In this document: piece by piece, positions 35,605-44,955 of the stretch
How positions within the stretch are numbered: the stretch's first letter is position 1
Layout of the letters: every line of letters starts with the position of its first letter
Origin: Nocardia aurantia
Lineage (GTDB): Bacteria > Actinomycetota > Actinomycetes > Mycobacteriales > Mycobacteriaceae
Assembly: GCF_009604425.1 (NCBI RefSeq)
Contig: NZ_WEGI01000004.1
Location: 186,001-250,000, forward strand
Direction: 5' to 3'
Length of the DNA: 64,000 nt
Position numbers and translations under genes: made by a program
Notes under the pieces: model-generated
What the model was told of the DNA's origin: nothing
Seen by the model: only the letters and a program-made list of their open reading frames with translations
Databases searched by the model: none

Positions 35605-38600
35605 GTGGCCGATCAAGAGCCGCAGGGAACATCGCAGAGCAACGGTGAACGCGCTTCGCAGGAGGCGAACGGCGCGGGGGAGGCAGTGCAGTTGCCCGAT
35701 CGAATCCGGGTGCACGCGCTGGCCAAATTGCTGGGAACCACCAGCAAACGCATTCTGGCCCATCTGACCGAACTGGGCGCCGAGGCCCGCAGTCCGCAGT
35801 CCAGCCTGGACCGGACCGTCGCCGAGTCGGTGCGCGAAGCACTGACCCCGGCGGAGTCCGCCGAGGCGTCGACTGCGGACGAGGGCGGGACCGCCACGGC
35901 GGCACAGCCCGAGTCGGCCGGTACGGATACCACGAATGCGAAGGCCGGCACGGCCGAGAAGTCAGCGGCGGCGGAGGCCGCCACAGTATCCGAGGTCGCC
36001 ACGGCGGCCGCTACTACAGAAGAGCCGCTACCCGCCGGCACCGATCCGTTCGGCGAGCCGGCAGCGGCCGCCGAACCGACCCCGCCGCGGCAGTCGCTGT
36101 TCACCAGCCCGTTCCGGGCGCCGGAACCCGTCGCAGCCCCCGAACCGGTGGTCTTCGAGTCGAACGCGGTGTTCGCGGCGCCGTTGTTCCTGTCGCCGGA
36201 CGCCGCCGCGGCCGAGCAGGAACGCCGCAAGCGGCGCTCCGAGCGCGAGTCCGAGCGTGACGAGCGCGAACGTGACCGTGAGGCGCGCGAGCGTGAGGTC
36301 CGTGACCGCGAGGTGCGTGACCGTGAGGTCCGTGACCGCGAGGTGCGTGACCGCGAGGTGCGCGAGCGTGACGTGCGCGAGCGTGAGGTGCGCGAGCGCG
36401 AGGAGACGCCGGTCGCCGAGGAGACCGACGCCGAATCCGCCGACTGGGACGACGAGTCGCAGGACGACGGCGAGGACGGCGGTCGCTCCCGCCGGCGCCG
36501 CCGGGGCCGTCGTGGCCGCGGTCGCGGCCGGGGTGAACAGCACGCCGACCAGGATCAGGACGACACCGATACCGGCGAGGACGCCGAGGACGGCGACATC
36601 GAATCCGCCGCCGGGGACACCGACGAATCGGCCGACTCCGCCGACGACGCCGCCGACGAGAACGAGTCCGCCGAGGGCTCGAGCCGCCGGCGTCGCCGCC
36701 GCCGTCGCCGCAAGGGTGGCGAGGACGGCGAGACCGACTCCTCCGAGGACGATCCGCCGAATACGGTCGTGCACGAGCGCGAACCGCGCAACAAGCGGCG
36801 CGCCGTCGACGAGGTACAGGGCATCACCGGCTCCACGCGCCTGGAGGCCAAGCGGCAGCGCCGGCGCGACGGCCGGGAAGCCGGTCGCCGCCGCCCGCCG
36901 ATCCTGACCGAATCGGAGTTCCTGGCCCGTCGCGAGTCGGTCGACCGAGTGATGGTGGTTCGCGAGAAGCGCATCGCCGCCGAATCGGGCGAACACGCGC
37001 ACGGTCCCGCCGACATCACCCAGGTGGCGGTGCTCGAGGACAACATCCTCGTCGAGCACTTCGTCACCAGCACCGGCAGCGCTTCCATGGTCGGCAACGT
37101 CTACCTGGGCAAGGTGCAGAACGTGCTGCCCAGCATGGAGGCGGCGTTCGTCGACATCGGCCGGGGCCGCAATGGTGTGCTGTACGCGGGCGAGGTCAAC
37201 TGGGAGGCCGCCGGGCTCGGCGGCAAGGAGCGCAAGATCGAGCAGGCGCTGCGTCCCGGCGACACCGTGCTGGTACAGGTGTCCAAGGATCCGGTCGGGC
37301 ACAAGGGCGCCCGGCTGACCACCCAGATCAGCCTGGCCGGTCGCTTCCTCGTGTACGTGCCGGGCGGCACCTCCACCGGGATCAGCCGCAAGCTGCCCGA
37401 CACCGAGCGCAAGCGGCTCAAGGAGATCCTGCGCGACATCGTCCCGCAGGACGCCGGAGTGATCATCCGCACCGCGTCCGAGGGCGTCAGCGAACCCGAA
37501 CTGGCCCGCGACGTCGAGCGGCTACAGGCCACCTGGCGGACCATCGAGGACCACGCCCGGCAGAACTCGTCCGCGCCGAAGACCCTCTACGAGGAGCCGG
37601 ACCTGCTGGTCAAGGTCATCCGCGACCTGTTCAACGAGGACTTCTCCAAGCTGGTCATCGAGGGCGACCGGTCCTGGACGACCGTGGAGAACTACATCCG
37701 CACGGTCGCGCCGGATCTGCTGGCCCGGGTCGAGCGGTACGACCACGAGCACGTGGACGTGTTCGGCAGCTACCGCATCGACGAGCAGCTGGCCAAGGCG
37801 CTCGACCGCAAGGTGTGGCTGCCCTCCGGCGGCACCCTGGTGATCGACCGCACCGAGGCGATGACGGTCATCGACGTCAACACCGGCAAGTTCACCGGCG
37901 CCGGCGGCAGCAACCTGGAAGAGACCGTCACCCGTAACAACCTGGAGGCCGCCGAGGAGATCGTGCGGCAGATGCGGTTGCGCGACATCGGCGGCATGAT
38001 CGTCGTCGACTTCATCGACATGGTGCTGGAGTCCAACCGCGATCTGGTGCTGCGGCGGCTGACCGAGGCGCTGGGCCGCGACCGCACCCGGCACCAGGTG
38101 TCCGAGGTCACGTCGCTCGGCCTGGTCCAGATGACCCGTAAGAAGCTGGGCACCGGGCTGGTGGAGGCGTTCTCCACCACCTGTGAGCACTGCCACGGGC
38201 GCGGCATCATCGTGCACAACTACCCGGTCGAGTCCGCGCCCGTGGAAGAGGGTGTGGGCGGCCGCCGGGAGGGCCGTCGCCGCCGCAAGGACAAGGAGAA
38301 GGCGCCGGCCCCCGCGGCTGCCGTCACCAACGGCGTCGCACCGGCCGCCGAGCCGCAGCATGTGGAGGAGGAGGCGGCCGTCAGGCGGGCGCATCCGGTG
38401 GCGCTGGCGATGGCCTCGCACTCGCCCGACGAGGACGACATCATCGAGGTCGATCTCGCCGACGAGGCGGAGGAGATCACGCCGGAGCCTGCCCCGGAGC
38501 CGGTCGCCGAGCGGTCGCCGCGCCGGTCGCGGGAGCGGCTGCGGCGGCGCGCCGAGCGGTCCGCGGATACGGTCGCGGACACCGACAGCGCGTCGGTGGA

Positions 38601-38904
38601 GCAGGCCGAAGCAGTGGCCGAGCCGGTGGCGGTGGGCGAGCAGGCCGCACCCGCACCCGCACCGGCCCCGGAGCCGGTGGCCGACGCGGAGCCCGGAGCG
38701 CGGCGGGAGCGGCGACGTGTCGCCCGGACCGCCGCGGCGCCCAAGACCGACAGCGCGGGCGCGGTGTTCGTGTTGTCCAGTGCGGACGAGGAGAAGGCTC
38801 CCGTGGTGGATTTCACCACGATCGAGCCGGTTACCGTCCCGCGCAGCCGGCCGCGCCGCCGGGGCGCGGGCCGGGCCGCCGGAGCTCCCGAGTCCAACGA
38901 CTGA
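35605..38904 (+). CDS. rne: Ribonuclease E/G
   Basis: 1099 residues; GAGGAG six bases before the GTG. An IF2N-like helical motif is at ~30-80 (LPDRIRVHALAKLLGTTSKRILAHL), as in mycobacterial RNase E. Then comes an acidic/Arg-rich disordered region with RDREVR-type repeats at ~204-268 and Arg boxes. The catalytic core starts near 470: S1 domain (GNVYLGKVQNVLPSMEAAFVDIG), DNase-like active site DVNTGKF with Asp757, and the zinc-link CEHC at 860-863. The C-terminal tail is again Glu/Ala/Arg-rich and disordered. It cleaves single-stranded RNA for rRNA maturation and mRNA decay and should be essential. Confidence 0.97.
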   Translation: MADQEPQGTSQSNGERASQEANGAGEAVQLPDRIRVHALAKLLGTTSKRILAHLTELGAEARSPQSSLDRTVAESVREALTPAESAEASTADEGGTATAAQPESAGTDTTNAKAGTAEKSAAAEAATVSEVATAAATTEEPLPAGTDPFGEPAAAAEPTPPRQSLFTSPFRAPEPVAAPEPVVFESNAVFAAPLFLSPDAAAAEQERRKRRSERESERDERERDREAREREVRDREVRDREVRDREVRDREVRERDVREREVREREETPVAEETDAESADWDDESQDDGEDGGRSRRRRRGRRGRGRGRGEQHADQDQDDTDTGEDAEDGDIESAAGDTDESADSADDAADENESAEGSSRRRRRRRRRKGGEDGETDSSEDDPPNTVVHEREPRNKRRAVDEVQGITGSTRLEAKRQRRRDGREAGRRRPPILTESEFLARRESVDRVMVVREKRIAAESGEHAHGPADITQVAVLEDNILVEHFVTSTGSASMVGNVYLGKVQNVLPSMEAAFVDIGRGRNGVLYAGEVNWEAAGLGGKERKIEQALRPGDTVLVQVSKDPVGHKGARLTTQISLAGRFLVYVPGGTSTGISRKLPDTERKRLKEILRDIVPQDAGVIIRTASEGVSEPELARDVERLQATWRTIEDHARQNSSAPKTLYEEPDLLVKVIRDLFNEDFSKLVIEGDRSWTTVENYIRTVAPDLLARVERYDHEHVDVFGSYRIDEQLAKALDRKVWLPSGGTLVIDRTEAMTVIDVNTGKFTGAGGSNLEETVTRNNLEAAEEIVRQMRLRDIGGMIVVDFIDMVLESNRDLVLRRLTEALGRDRTRHQVSEVTSLGLVQMTRKKLGTGLVEAFSTTCEHCHGRGIIVHNYPVESAPVEEGVGGRREGRRRRKDKEKAPAPAAAVTNGVAPAAEPQHVEEEAAVRRAHPVALAMASHSPDEDDIIEVDLADEAEEITPEPAPEPVAERSPRRSRERLRRRAERSADTVADTDSASVEQAEAVAEPVAVGEQAAPAPAPAPEPVADAEPGARRERRRVARTAAAPKTDSAGAVFVLSSADEEKAPVVDFTTIEPVTVPRSRPRRRGAGRAAGAPESND
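36217..36408 (+). repeat. RDREVR coding repeats in rne
   Basis: Within rne the 12-base word CGTGACCGCGAG/CGTGACCGTGAG recurs in tandem with GTGCGC and GTCCGT spacers, coding for RDREVRDREVR-like stretches, then RERDVRERE. The block sits in the disordered N-terminal region. Length changes in multiples of three bases would be tolerated, so it may vary between strains. Confidence 0.75.
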
Positions 38905-38910
38905 GCGGGT

Positions 38911-38949
38911 ACGCCCGCCCGGCCCCGGTTTGGTCGCGCGGGCGGGCGT
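38911..38949 (+). terminator. hairpin terminator after rne
   Basis: ACGCCCGCCC (38911-38920) pairs perfectly with GGGCGGGCGT (38940-38949); loop 19. It lies six bases after the rne stop, and rplU then has its own upstream region. Confidence 0.65.
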
Positions 38950-39153
38950 CCTGTAACCTCGGTTAGTCGCTGCCCGGTGACAGCAATCTGCTGTGCGACC
39001 TGAGTGCCGCAAGGCGGGCCTTGTTTCCGTGCCCACCAGGCACTGAGGCGGCGGTGATTACCAGACCAGAGATGCGGCGGTATTCCGGTGCGAACCGGGC
39101 CGGCCGCACGGCACAGTGCCGAGCATATGTAGAGAAAGAAGGGCAGCCGACCG

Positions 39154-39465
39154 ATGGCAACGTACGCGATCGTCAAGACCGGCGGAAAGCAGTACAAGGT
39201 CGCGGTCGGTGACCTGGTGAAGGTCGAGAAGATCGAGGGTGAGCCGGGCACTTCGGTGTCGCTGGTGCCGGTGCTGGTCGTCGACGGCGCCACGCTGACC
39301 TCCGACAAGGACGCGCTGGCGAAGGTTTCGGTGTCCGCCGAGGTGGTCGATCAGACCAAGGGCCCGAAGATCCGTATCCACAAGTTCAAGAACAAGACCG
39401 GATACCACAAGCGTCAGGGCCACCGTCAGAAGCTGACGGTCCTGAAGGTCACCGGCATCCAGTAA
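39154..39465 (+). CDS. rplU: 50S ribosomal protein L21 (bL21)
   Basis: 103 residues: [32 protein letters not shown] at the N-terminus and [31 protein letters not shown] near the end, the L21 signature. It binds 23S rRNA in the large subunit. GAAGGGCAG lies before the ATG. About 250 bases separate it from rne, with room for its own promoter and leader. It is followed by rpmA as in most bacteria. Confidence 0.98.
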   Translation: MATYAIVKTGGKQYKVAVGDLVKVEKIEGEPGTSVSLVPVLVVDGATLTSDKDALAKVSVSAEVVDQTKGPKIRIHKFKNKTGYHKRQGHRQKLTVLKVTGIQ

Positions 39466-39539
39466 CCCCGGACTCTCCGCGGAGACGTCCCTCACAGACT
39501 TCCGGGGTCTGACCGCCCCAGGCACGAGGAGTAGCAGTC

Positions 39540-39806
39540 ATGGCACATAAGAAGGGTGCATCCAGCTCGCGCAACGGTCGCGATTCGAATGCCCAGCGGC
39601 TCGGCGTCAAGCGCTTCGGCGGTCAGTCCGTCCAGGCCGGCGAGATCATCGTCCGGCAGCGCGGCACCCACTTCCACCCCGGCGTGAACGTCGGCCGTGG
39701 CGGCGACGACACGCTGTTCGCCCTCGCGGCGGGTGCGGTCGAGTTCGGCAGCAAGCGTGGCCGCAAGACCGTGAACATCGTGGTTCCGGAGCCGGCGCAG
39801 GCCTGA
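39540..39806 (+). CDS. rpmA: 50S ribosomal protein L27 (bL27)
   Basis: 88 residues beginning [29 protein letters not shown]. The N-terminal tail of L27 reaches the peptidyl-transferase centre; no N-terminal cleavage motif of the Firmicutes kind is present. GAGGAG is ~9 bases before the ATG. It is followed by a strong intrinsic terminator, so the ribosomal pair may end there. Confidence 0.98.
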   Translation: MAHKKGASSSRNGRDSNAQRLGVKRFGGQSVQAGEIIVRQRGTHFHPGVNVGRGGDDTLFALAAGAVEFGSKRGRKTVNIVVPEPAQA

Positions 39807-39833
39807 GCCGCGCCGGAGCCTCCACACACTTCG

Positions 39834-39871
39834 AAGCGGGTCAGGGTGACACAACACCCTGACCCGCTTTT
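39834..39871 (+). terminator. Rho-independent terminator after rpmA
   Basis: AAGCGGGTCAGGGTG (39834-39848), loop ACACAA, CACCCTGACCCGCTT (39855-39869), then TT. A perfect 15-bp stem 28 bases after the rpmA stop. obg begins only 67 bases further on. Confidence 0.85.
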
Positions 39872-39937
39872 CGTTTGCCGACCGTCTCCGCGCCGACCGG
39901 GCGCAGCCGACATGTCCTGAAGGAGGATCATCACAAC

Positions 39938-41392
39938 ATGTCCAAATTCATCGACCGCGTCGTGCTGCACGTCCGGGCCGGTAAAGGTGGTCACGGGTGT
40001 GCCTCGGTGCACCGCGAGAAGTACAAGCCGCTCGGCGGGCCCGACGGCGGCAACGGCGGCAACGGCGGGGATGTGATCCTCGAGGTCGACCCGAACGTGC
40101 ACACCCTGCTGGACTTCCACTTCCACCCGCACGCCCGGGCCGGCAACGGCAAGTCCGGCGAGGGCAGCAACCGCAACGGCAAACAGGGTGAGGAACTGTT
40201 GCTGAAGGTGCCGGACGGGACCGTGGTGACGACCGCCGACGGTGCGATACTGGCCGATCTGGTCGGTTCCGGCACCCGGTACGTGGCCGCGCTGGGCGGG
40301 CGCGGCGGCCTCGGCAACGCCGCGCTGGTGTCGAAGGCTCGTAAAGCGCCCGGCTTCGCCCTGCTCGGCGAGGACGGCGAGGAGCGCGATCTCGTCCTGG
40401 AACTGAAGTCGGTGGCCGATGTCGGCCTGGTCGGATTCCCGTCGGCCGGCAAATCGTCGCTGGTGTCGGTGCTGTCGGCGGCCAAGCCGAAGATCGCGGA
40501 CTATCCGTTCACGACGCTGGTGCCGAATCTCGGTGTCGTGCAGTCCGGCGACACCACTTTCACCATCGCCGACGTGCCGGGGCTGATCCCGGGCGCGAGC
40601 GACGGCCGCGGGCTGGGCCTGGATTTCCTGCGGCATCTGGAGCGCTGCGCGGTACTGGCCCACGTGGTGGACTGCGCGACCGGCGAGCCCGGCCGCGATC
40701 CGATCTCCGATGTGGACGCGCTGGAAGCCGAACTGGCCGCGTATCAGCCCGCGCTCCAGGGCGACGCCGGCCTCGGCGATCTGGCGGACCGGCCCCGCGT
40801 CGTGGTGCTCAACAAGATCGATATCCCGGACGCCGCCGAACTGGCCGAGATGGTGGCCGCCGAATTCGCGACGCGCGGCTGGCCGGTGTTCGAGATCTCG
40901 ACAGTGAGCCGGGAAGGCTTGCGGCCCTTGACCTTCGCGCTGGGCCAGCTGGTCGGCGAATACCGCGAGGCGCATCCGAAGGCGGAGCCGCGGCGGCCGG
41001 TCATCCGGCCGATCGTCAAGGGCGAGAGCGGTTTCACCGTCACCCCCGATCCGGAGATCCCCGGCGGCTTCATCGTCTCCGGCGAGCGGCCGGAGCGCTG
41101 GGTGCATCAGACCCAGTTCGACAACGACGAGGCCGTGGGCTATCTGGCCGACCGCCTGGCGCGGCTCGGCGTCGAGGACGAACTGGTCCGCCGAGGCGCG
41201 GAACCCGGCGCCCCGGTGACCATCGGCGACGTCTGTTTCGACTGGGAGCCGACGATCTCCGCCGGTGCCGAGGTCCTGATGACCCGCCGCGGCGTGGATC
41301 CGCGACTCGAGCACAACGAACGGGTCGGCGCCGCCGAGCGTAAGCACGCCTCGCGGGTGCGGCGTGGTCTGGTGTCGGAGGACGAGGAGTGA
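39938..41392 (+). CDS. obg: Obg GTPase (CgtA), ribosome assembly and stress
   Basis: 484 residues. The glycine-rich Obg fold covers ~1-158 ([24 protein letters not shown]). The G domain begins at ~160 with GFPSAGKSS (P-loop), DYPFTTL (switch I), DVPGLI (G3) and NKID (G4). The C-terminal OCT domain is at ~345-430. Obg binds the 50S subunit during late assembly and responds to (p)ppGpp. AGGAGG is 12 bases before the ATG, a rather long spacing. It stands between rpmA and proB in the usual order. Confidence 0.97.
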   Translation: MSKFIDRVVLHVRAGKGGHGCASVHREKYKPLGGPDGGNGGNGGDVILEVDPNVHTLLDFHFHPHARAGNGKSGEGSNRNGKQGEELLLKVPDGTVVTTADGAILADLVGSGTRYVAALGGRGGLGNAALVSKARKAPGFALLGEDGEERDLVLELKSVADVGLVGFPSAGKSSLVSVLSAAKPKIADYPFTTLVPNLGVVQSGDTTFTIADVPGLIPGASDGRGLGLDFLRHLERCAVLAHVVDCATGEPGRDPISDVDALEAELAAYQPALQGDAGLGDLADRPRVVVLNKIDIPDAAELAEMVAAEFATRGWPVFEISTVSREGLRPLTFALGQLVGEYREAHPKAEPRRPVIRPIVKGESGFTVTPDPEIPGGFIVSGERPERWVHQTQFDNDEAVGYLADRLARLGVEDELVRRGAEPGAPVTIGDVCFDWEPTISAGAEVLMTRRGVDPRLEHNERVGAAERKHASRVRRGLVSEDEE

Positions 41393-41451
41393 ATACGGGC
41401 CCCACGGTGTGGGGCCCGCGGTGCGGTACGGCCGAGTGAGGGATGGTTCGA

Positions 41452-42609
41452 GTGAGTTCCGATACGGTGCAAGAGGATTCGGGTTCGCTGCCGGTTCGGG
41501 CGGACGGACCGAGCTCGGCCCGGCGGGCGATCGCGACGGCGCGCAGCATCGTGGTGAAGATCGGGTCGTCGGCGCTGACCAGCCTGGAAGGCGGCCTGGA
41601 CACCGATCGGCTCGATCGGCTCGCGGATGCGGTGGAGGCGCGGATGCGCGCCGGATCCGATGTGGTGGTGGTGTCCTCCGGCGCCATCGCGGCCGGTGTC
41701 GCGCCGCTCGGATTGTCCTCGCGCCCCAAGGATCTGGCGACCAAACAGGCCGCGGCGAGCGTCGGGCAGCTGGCGCTGGCGCACGCCTGGGGAACCTCGT
41801 TCGCACGCTACGGCCGGGTGGTCGGGCAGGTGCTGCTGAGCGCCGGTGACTTCGCCCGGCGCGAGCATCACCGTAACGCGCAGCGCACCCTGGACCGGCT
41901 GCGGTCGCTGCACGCGGTGGCGGTCGTGAACGAGAACGACACGATCGCCACCGAGGAGATCCGGTTCGGCGACAACGACCGGCTGGCCGCGCTGGTCGCC
42001 CATCTGGTCGGCGCCGACGCGCTGGTGCTGCTGTCGGACGTCGACGGACTCTACGACGGTGATCCCCGCAAGGGCTCCGCGAACTTCGTTCCCGAAGTGC
42101 GCGACAGCGCCGATCTGGACGGCGTCATCGCCGGCAGCGGTGGCGCGCTGGGCACCGGCGGCATGGCGTCGAAACTGTCGGCGGCGCTGCTGGCCGCCGA
42201 TGCCGGGGTACCGGTGCTGCTGGCCGCCGCGTCGGATGCGGGCGCCGCACTGTCCGGCGCCACGGTCGGCACGGCCTTCGCGGCCCGGTCGGCCCGGGTG
42301 TCCGCGCGCAAGTTCTGGGTCCGGCACGCCGCCGACAGCCGTGGTGCGGTGCTGCTGGACGACGGTGCCGTGCAGGCGGTCACCCACAGCCGCCGCTCGC
42401 TGCTGGCCGCCGGGATCGTCGGGGTGACCGGCCGATTCTCCGGTGGTGACGTGATCGATCTGGTCGCACCGGACGGGCGGGTGGTCGCGCGCGGGGTCGT
42501 CGAATACGACAGCTCCGAGTTGTCGGCCATGGTGGGCCGGTCCACCTCGCAACTCCCGGACGGCTTGCGGCGCCCGGTGATTCACGCCGACGATCTGGTC
42601 AAGGTCTGA
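41452..42609 (+). CDS. proB: Glutamate 5-kinase
   Basis: 385 residues from the GTG at 41452; GAGGG (41438-41442) is nine bases away, whereas the in-frame ATG at 41443 touches it. The amino-acid kinase domain has [24 protein letters not shown] and [24 protein letters not shown]. The C-terminal PUA domain starts near residue 275 ([42 protein letters not shown]). It phosphorylates glutamate as the first step of proline synthesis and is usually inhibited by proline. Its partner proA lies at 60198, 18 kb away. Confidence 0.96.
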   Translation: MSSDTVQEDSGSLPVRADGPSSARRAIATARSIVVKIGSSALTSLEGGLDTDRLDRLADAVEARMRAGSDVVVVSSGAIAAGVAPLGLSSRPKDLATKQAAASVGQLALAHAWGTSFARYGRVVGQVLLSAGDFARREHHRNAQRTLDRLRSLHAVAVVNENDTIATEEIRFGDNDRLAALVAHLVGADALVLLSDVDGLYDGDPRKGSANFVPEVRDSADLDGVIAGSGGALGTGGMASKLSAALLAADAGVPVLLAAASDAGAALSGATVGTAFAARSARVSARKFWVRHAADSRGAVLLDDGAVQAVTHSRRSLLAAGIVGVTGRFSGGDVIDLVAPDGRVVARGVVEYDSSELSAMVGRSTSQLPDGLRRPVIHADDLVKV

Positions 42610-42613
42610 ACGG

Positions 42614-43146
42614 ATCAGTCGTAGTAGTCGAAGAGCGCCTCGCCGAGGGTCTTCGGTTGCCAGCAGGCGATGTCGGCCGGGCTGACGTGGAGCCGTGCCG
42701 CGGGCGTTCGGCGGCCGTGCCGCGGCGTCCGGCGGTCGGTCGAGGTCGGCCGCGGTGAGCACCGTGCCCGGTAGTTCGGCCAGCGCGGCCGACAGTTCGG
42801 AGAGTTCTACGAAAGTCGGTGGACCGGAATCGGTTACGCCGTCGGTGCTGTCAACGATCCGCGGTTCGGCGATCGTGAGCACGGGTGAACCGCAGAGCGC
42901 GACCACGGCGATGTGACGGTCGTGGTAGCCGATGATGCCCTGATGGAAGTTCGGTGTCACACCGTGAGCCGGACGGAACTCGAGCACGGTGCCGCCTGTG
43001 CGGCGGGCAACCTCGTAGCACGCTCGGCGGAATCTCCGGAGCTCGGTCACGATGTGACGGCAGACGGCGGCGGTGATCCAGTGGATACCTTCGATGCCGA
43101 TGCGACGGGTCGTATGCCGATGGTGCCGGCTCGGTTCCGCGCACAT
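42614..43146 (-). pseudogene. Small gene broken by a 22-bp tandem duplication
   Basis: From the N-terminus (GTG at 43050 or ATG at 43146) the frame reads FRRACYEVARRTGGTVLEFRPAHGV, then ALAELPGTVLTAADLDRPPDAAAR, and then is lost. In the next frame the sequence continues as LHVSPADIACWQPKTLGEALFDYYD and stops at 42614. A 22-bp unit at 42692-42713 repeats as 21 bp at 42714-42734; removing one 22-bp unit joins the two frames exactly. I do not recognise the family. It lies downstream of the EspG/PE/PPE-like genes on the same strand. Either a real frameshift or an assembly artefact. Confidence 0.6.
42692..42734. repeat. 22-bp tandem duplication causing the frameshift
   Basis: GCCGTGCCGCGGGCGTTCGGCG at 42692-42713 is followed at once by GCCGTGCCGCGGCGTCCGGCG at 42714-42734 (one deletion, one substitution). 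Its length of 22 is one more than a multiple of three and accounts for the change of frame. Confidence 0.75.
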
Positions 43147-43584
43147 GAGCCGTTGTGACTCTCGTCCACTACGGCGCGGCTCACTGCCGTGATCCTCGAC
43201 CACCGCATCCGGCGCTCACAGCGCGGCGACCTTCGGCGGCGCGCCGATCGCTGTCCGCTCCGAGCACCGCCGAAGGTCATGCAGCCGGTGACTGGGATCC
43301 GGCCTGCCGGCGCAACTTCCGGGCGGCGGCAGTCGGATGCGCAGCACCGAGGATCGTGGGCGTCGAGCTCCGGACGGGTGTGGTGGCCGGGTTGTCGTGT
43401 ATTGGCTGGATCAGCCGGTCAGCCCGGGACTCGGCGCGGTGATCGTCGCGTTGCTGCGCAGCGGATCAGCGGCCGGGCGGTCGAAGCGCAAGCATTCGAG
43501 ATTGCGGTGTCGAACGCCGAACGGGTGCCGCGGTCTTGTCGCGATTCGCCGGCAGGGCCGATCGCCACATTGCTGGGCGGCGGA
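43147..43584. other. gene-free 440-bp region
   Basis: No credible gene on either strand. GACCTTCGGCGG (43228-43239) pairs with CCGCCGAAGGTC (43267-43278), a perfect 12-bp inverted repeat with a 27-base loop. At 43451-43480 there is a 27/30 match to the end of the neighbouring PPE-like gene (see the repeat at 43451). The region looks like decayed DNA. Confidence 0.45.
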
Positions 43585-43599
43585 TCAGCCGCCGGGCGG
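43451..43599. repeat. imperfect 30-bp duplicate of the PPE-like gene end
   Basis: Bases 43451-43480 and 43570-43599 match at 27 of 30 positions, 119 bases apart. The second copy includes the stop region of the PPE-like gene, so the first is a stray copy of its 3' end. Confidence 0.55.
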
Positions 43600-44955
43600 A
43601 ATGACTCCCGGCTGGTCCGGTGCCGGTGCGGCGGTGTCGTCCGGGATGGGGCCGGTGATGCCCGGTTGGCCGCCCTGGTCGCTGAGGGGCGGGCCGGCCG
43701 GAATCGACTGGCCCGGTGCGGGATCCGGTGGCGGGGGCACCGGTGCAGGTGCCGGTTGAGGTGGTGGCGGCGGTGCCGGTAGTGGCGTCGACGGGTCCGG
43801 GACATGTGTCGGCGGCGGAAGCTGTTGCGAGGGTGCGGGTTCCGGTGTGTGCGGGGGCGGACCGTCCTGCGCCGACGGTGGCGGTCCGTCTGTGGTCGGC
43901 GGCTGGGCGGGCGGCGTGTCCGGTGTCGGGGGCGGTGATGCGTCCGCGGTTGGCGGCTGGGCCGGGGGCGGTGCGTCCGCAGTCGGCGGCTGGGCCGGAG
44001 GCGGCGTGTCCGCGGTTGGCGGCTGGGCCGGCGGCGCGTCCGGGGTCGGCGGTTGCGGTGCGTCCGCGGTTGGCGGCTGGGCGGGCGGCGTGTCCGGTGG
44101 CGGGGGCGGTGATGCGTCCGTGGTTGGCGGCTGGGCCGGGGGCGGTGCGTCCGCGGTTGGAGCCGGTGCCGGGCTGTCCGAGGTCGGCGGTTGCGCCGGG
44201 GACGGGGTCTGCGTGGTCGGCGGTTGCGCGGGTGCGTGATCCGGTGTCGATGGTTGCCGGGGGGCGGGGGACGGCACCGGCGGCTGTTCGGAATTCGGTG
44301 GTGTGACCGGGGATTCGGGCGGTTCGGGGGCGGGCGACGGGGTGCTCGGGCGGGATTGGTGCCCGGAACCCGGTGCCGCGGAGCCGGTTTGGGGGAGGTC
44401 CGGCAGTGCCGGGACGTGCGAGCCGGCGGCGGAGTAGGCCGGTTTGTAGATCATGTTCATGGCCAGGACCGCCTCCTGGCGGATGGTCTCCTGGGCCATT
44501 CGGGCATTGATGACGCCGGTGGCCTCCAGTGCGCGGGCGATCGCGCCGATCGGGCCGCTGTCACCGGGCGGGGCGACCGCGAGCTTCACCGCTTCCGCGG
44601 CGGCGGCGACCGCGCCGAGGCGGGCGCCGACTTCGCCCAGGACAGTGGCCAATTCGTCGACCGAGGCGGCGAAACCGCGGGTGCCGGCGTAGGCGGCCTC
44701 GGCGGCGGCGCCCTCCCACCCGGCCGCGTTGATCAGGTCGTCGGCGGTGGTCCGGGTCAGCGGCATGGAGGTGGAGACCGTGCCCGCCGCTTCGACCCAG
44801 ACCTGCGCCGCCGCCACGATCCGCGCCGCATCGATCTGCTGGGTGCCGGCATAGATCTGCTCGTGCGGGATGCCCTCGAAATGCTCCATCGCACTGATGT
44901 ATTCGGGATCGCTGGCACGAGAACCGGGCTGGCCGTGGCGATATGCGCTCGTCAT
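43585..44955 (-). CDS. PPE/WXG100-like secreted protein with long proline-rich tail
   Basis: 456 residues. The N-terminal ~170 residues are helical: IPHEQIYAGTQQIDAARIVAAAQVW, then WEG in AAGWEGAAAEAAYAGTRGFAASVDELATVL, a helix-turn-helix of the type found in PPE and WXG100 substrates of type VII secretion. From ~190 to the end it is a Pro/Ala/Thr tail with many AQPPTADAPPP-like repeats. The ATG overlaps the stop of the preceding PE-like gene (ATGA). EspG lies upstream. It is probably exported through an ESX system, not encoded in this window. It lacks a clear mycobacterial PPE motif, so the family label is by structure and context. Confidence 0.75.
   Translation of the reverse strand: MTSAYRHGQPGSRASDPEYISAMEHFEGIPHEQIYAGTQQIDAARIVAAAQVWVEAAGTVSTSMPLTRTTADDLINAAGWEGAAAEAAYAGTRGFAASVDELATVLGEVGARLGAVAAAAEAVKLAVAPPGDSGPIGAIARALEATGVINARMAQETIRQEAVLAMNMIYKPAYSAAGSHVPALPDLPQTGSAAPGSGHQSRPSTPSPAPEPPESPVTPPNSEQPPVPSPAPRQPSTPDHAPAQPPTTQTPSPAQPPTSDSPAPAPTADAPPPAQPPTTDASPPPPPDTPPAQPPTADAPQPPTPDAPPAQPPTADTPPPAQPPTADAPPPAQPPTADASPPPTPDTPPAQPPTTDGPPPSAQDGPPPHTPEPAPSQQLPPPTHVPDPSTPLPAPPPPPQPAPAPVPPPPDPAPGQSIPAGPPLSDQGGQPGITGPIPDDTAAPAPDQPGVIPPGG
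43885..44180 (-). repeat. coding repeat of the proline-rich tail
   Basis: GGCGGCTGGGC(C/G)GG and GTCCGCGGTTGG words recur every ~42-48 bases in multiples of three, coding AQPPTADAPPP/AQPPTADTPPP units. Copy number is likely to vary between strains. Confidence 0.7.

Noticed and set aside
41140..42613. Long minus-strand frame opposite proB continuing from the frameshifted gene
   Set aside because: It is the readthrough of the frameshift into the antisense of proB; codon third positions follow proB, and the true end of the gene is in the next frame at 42614.
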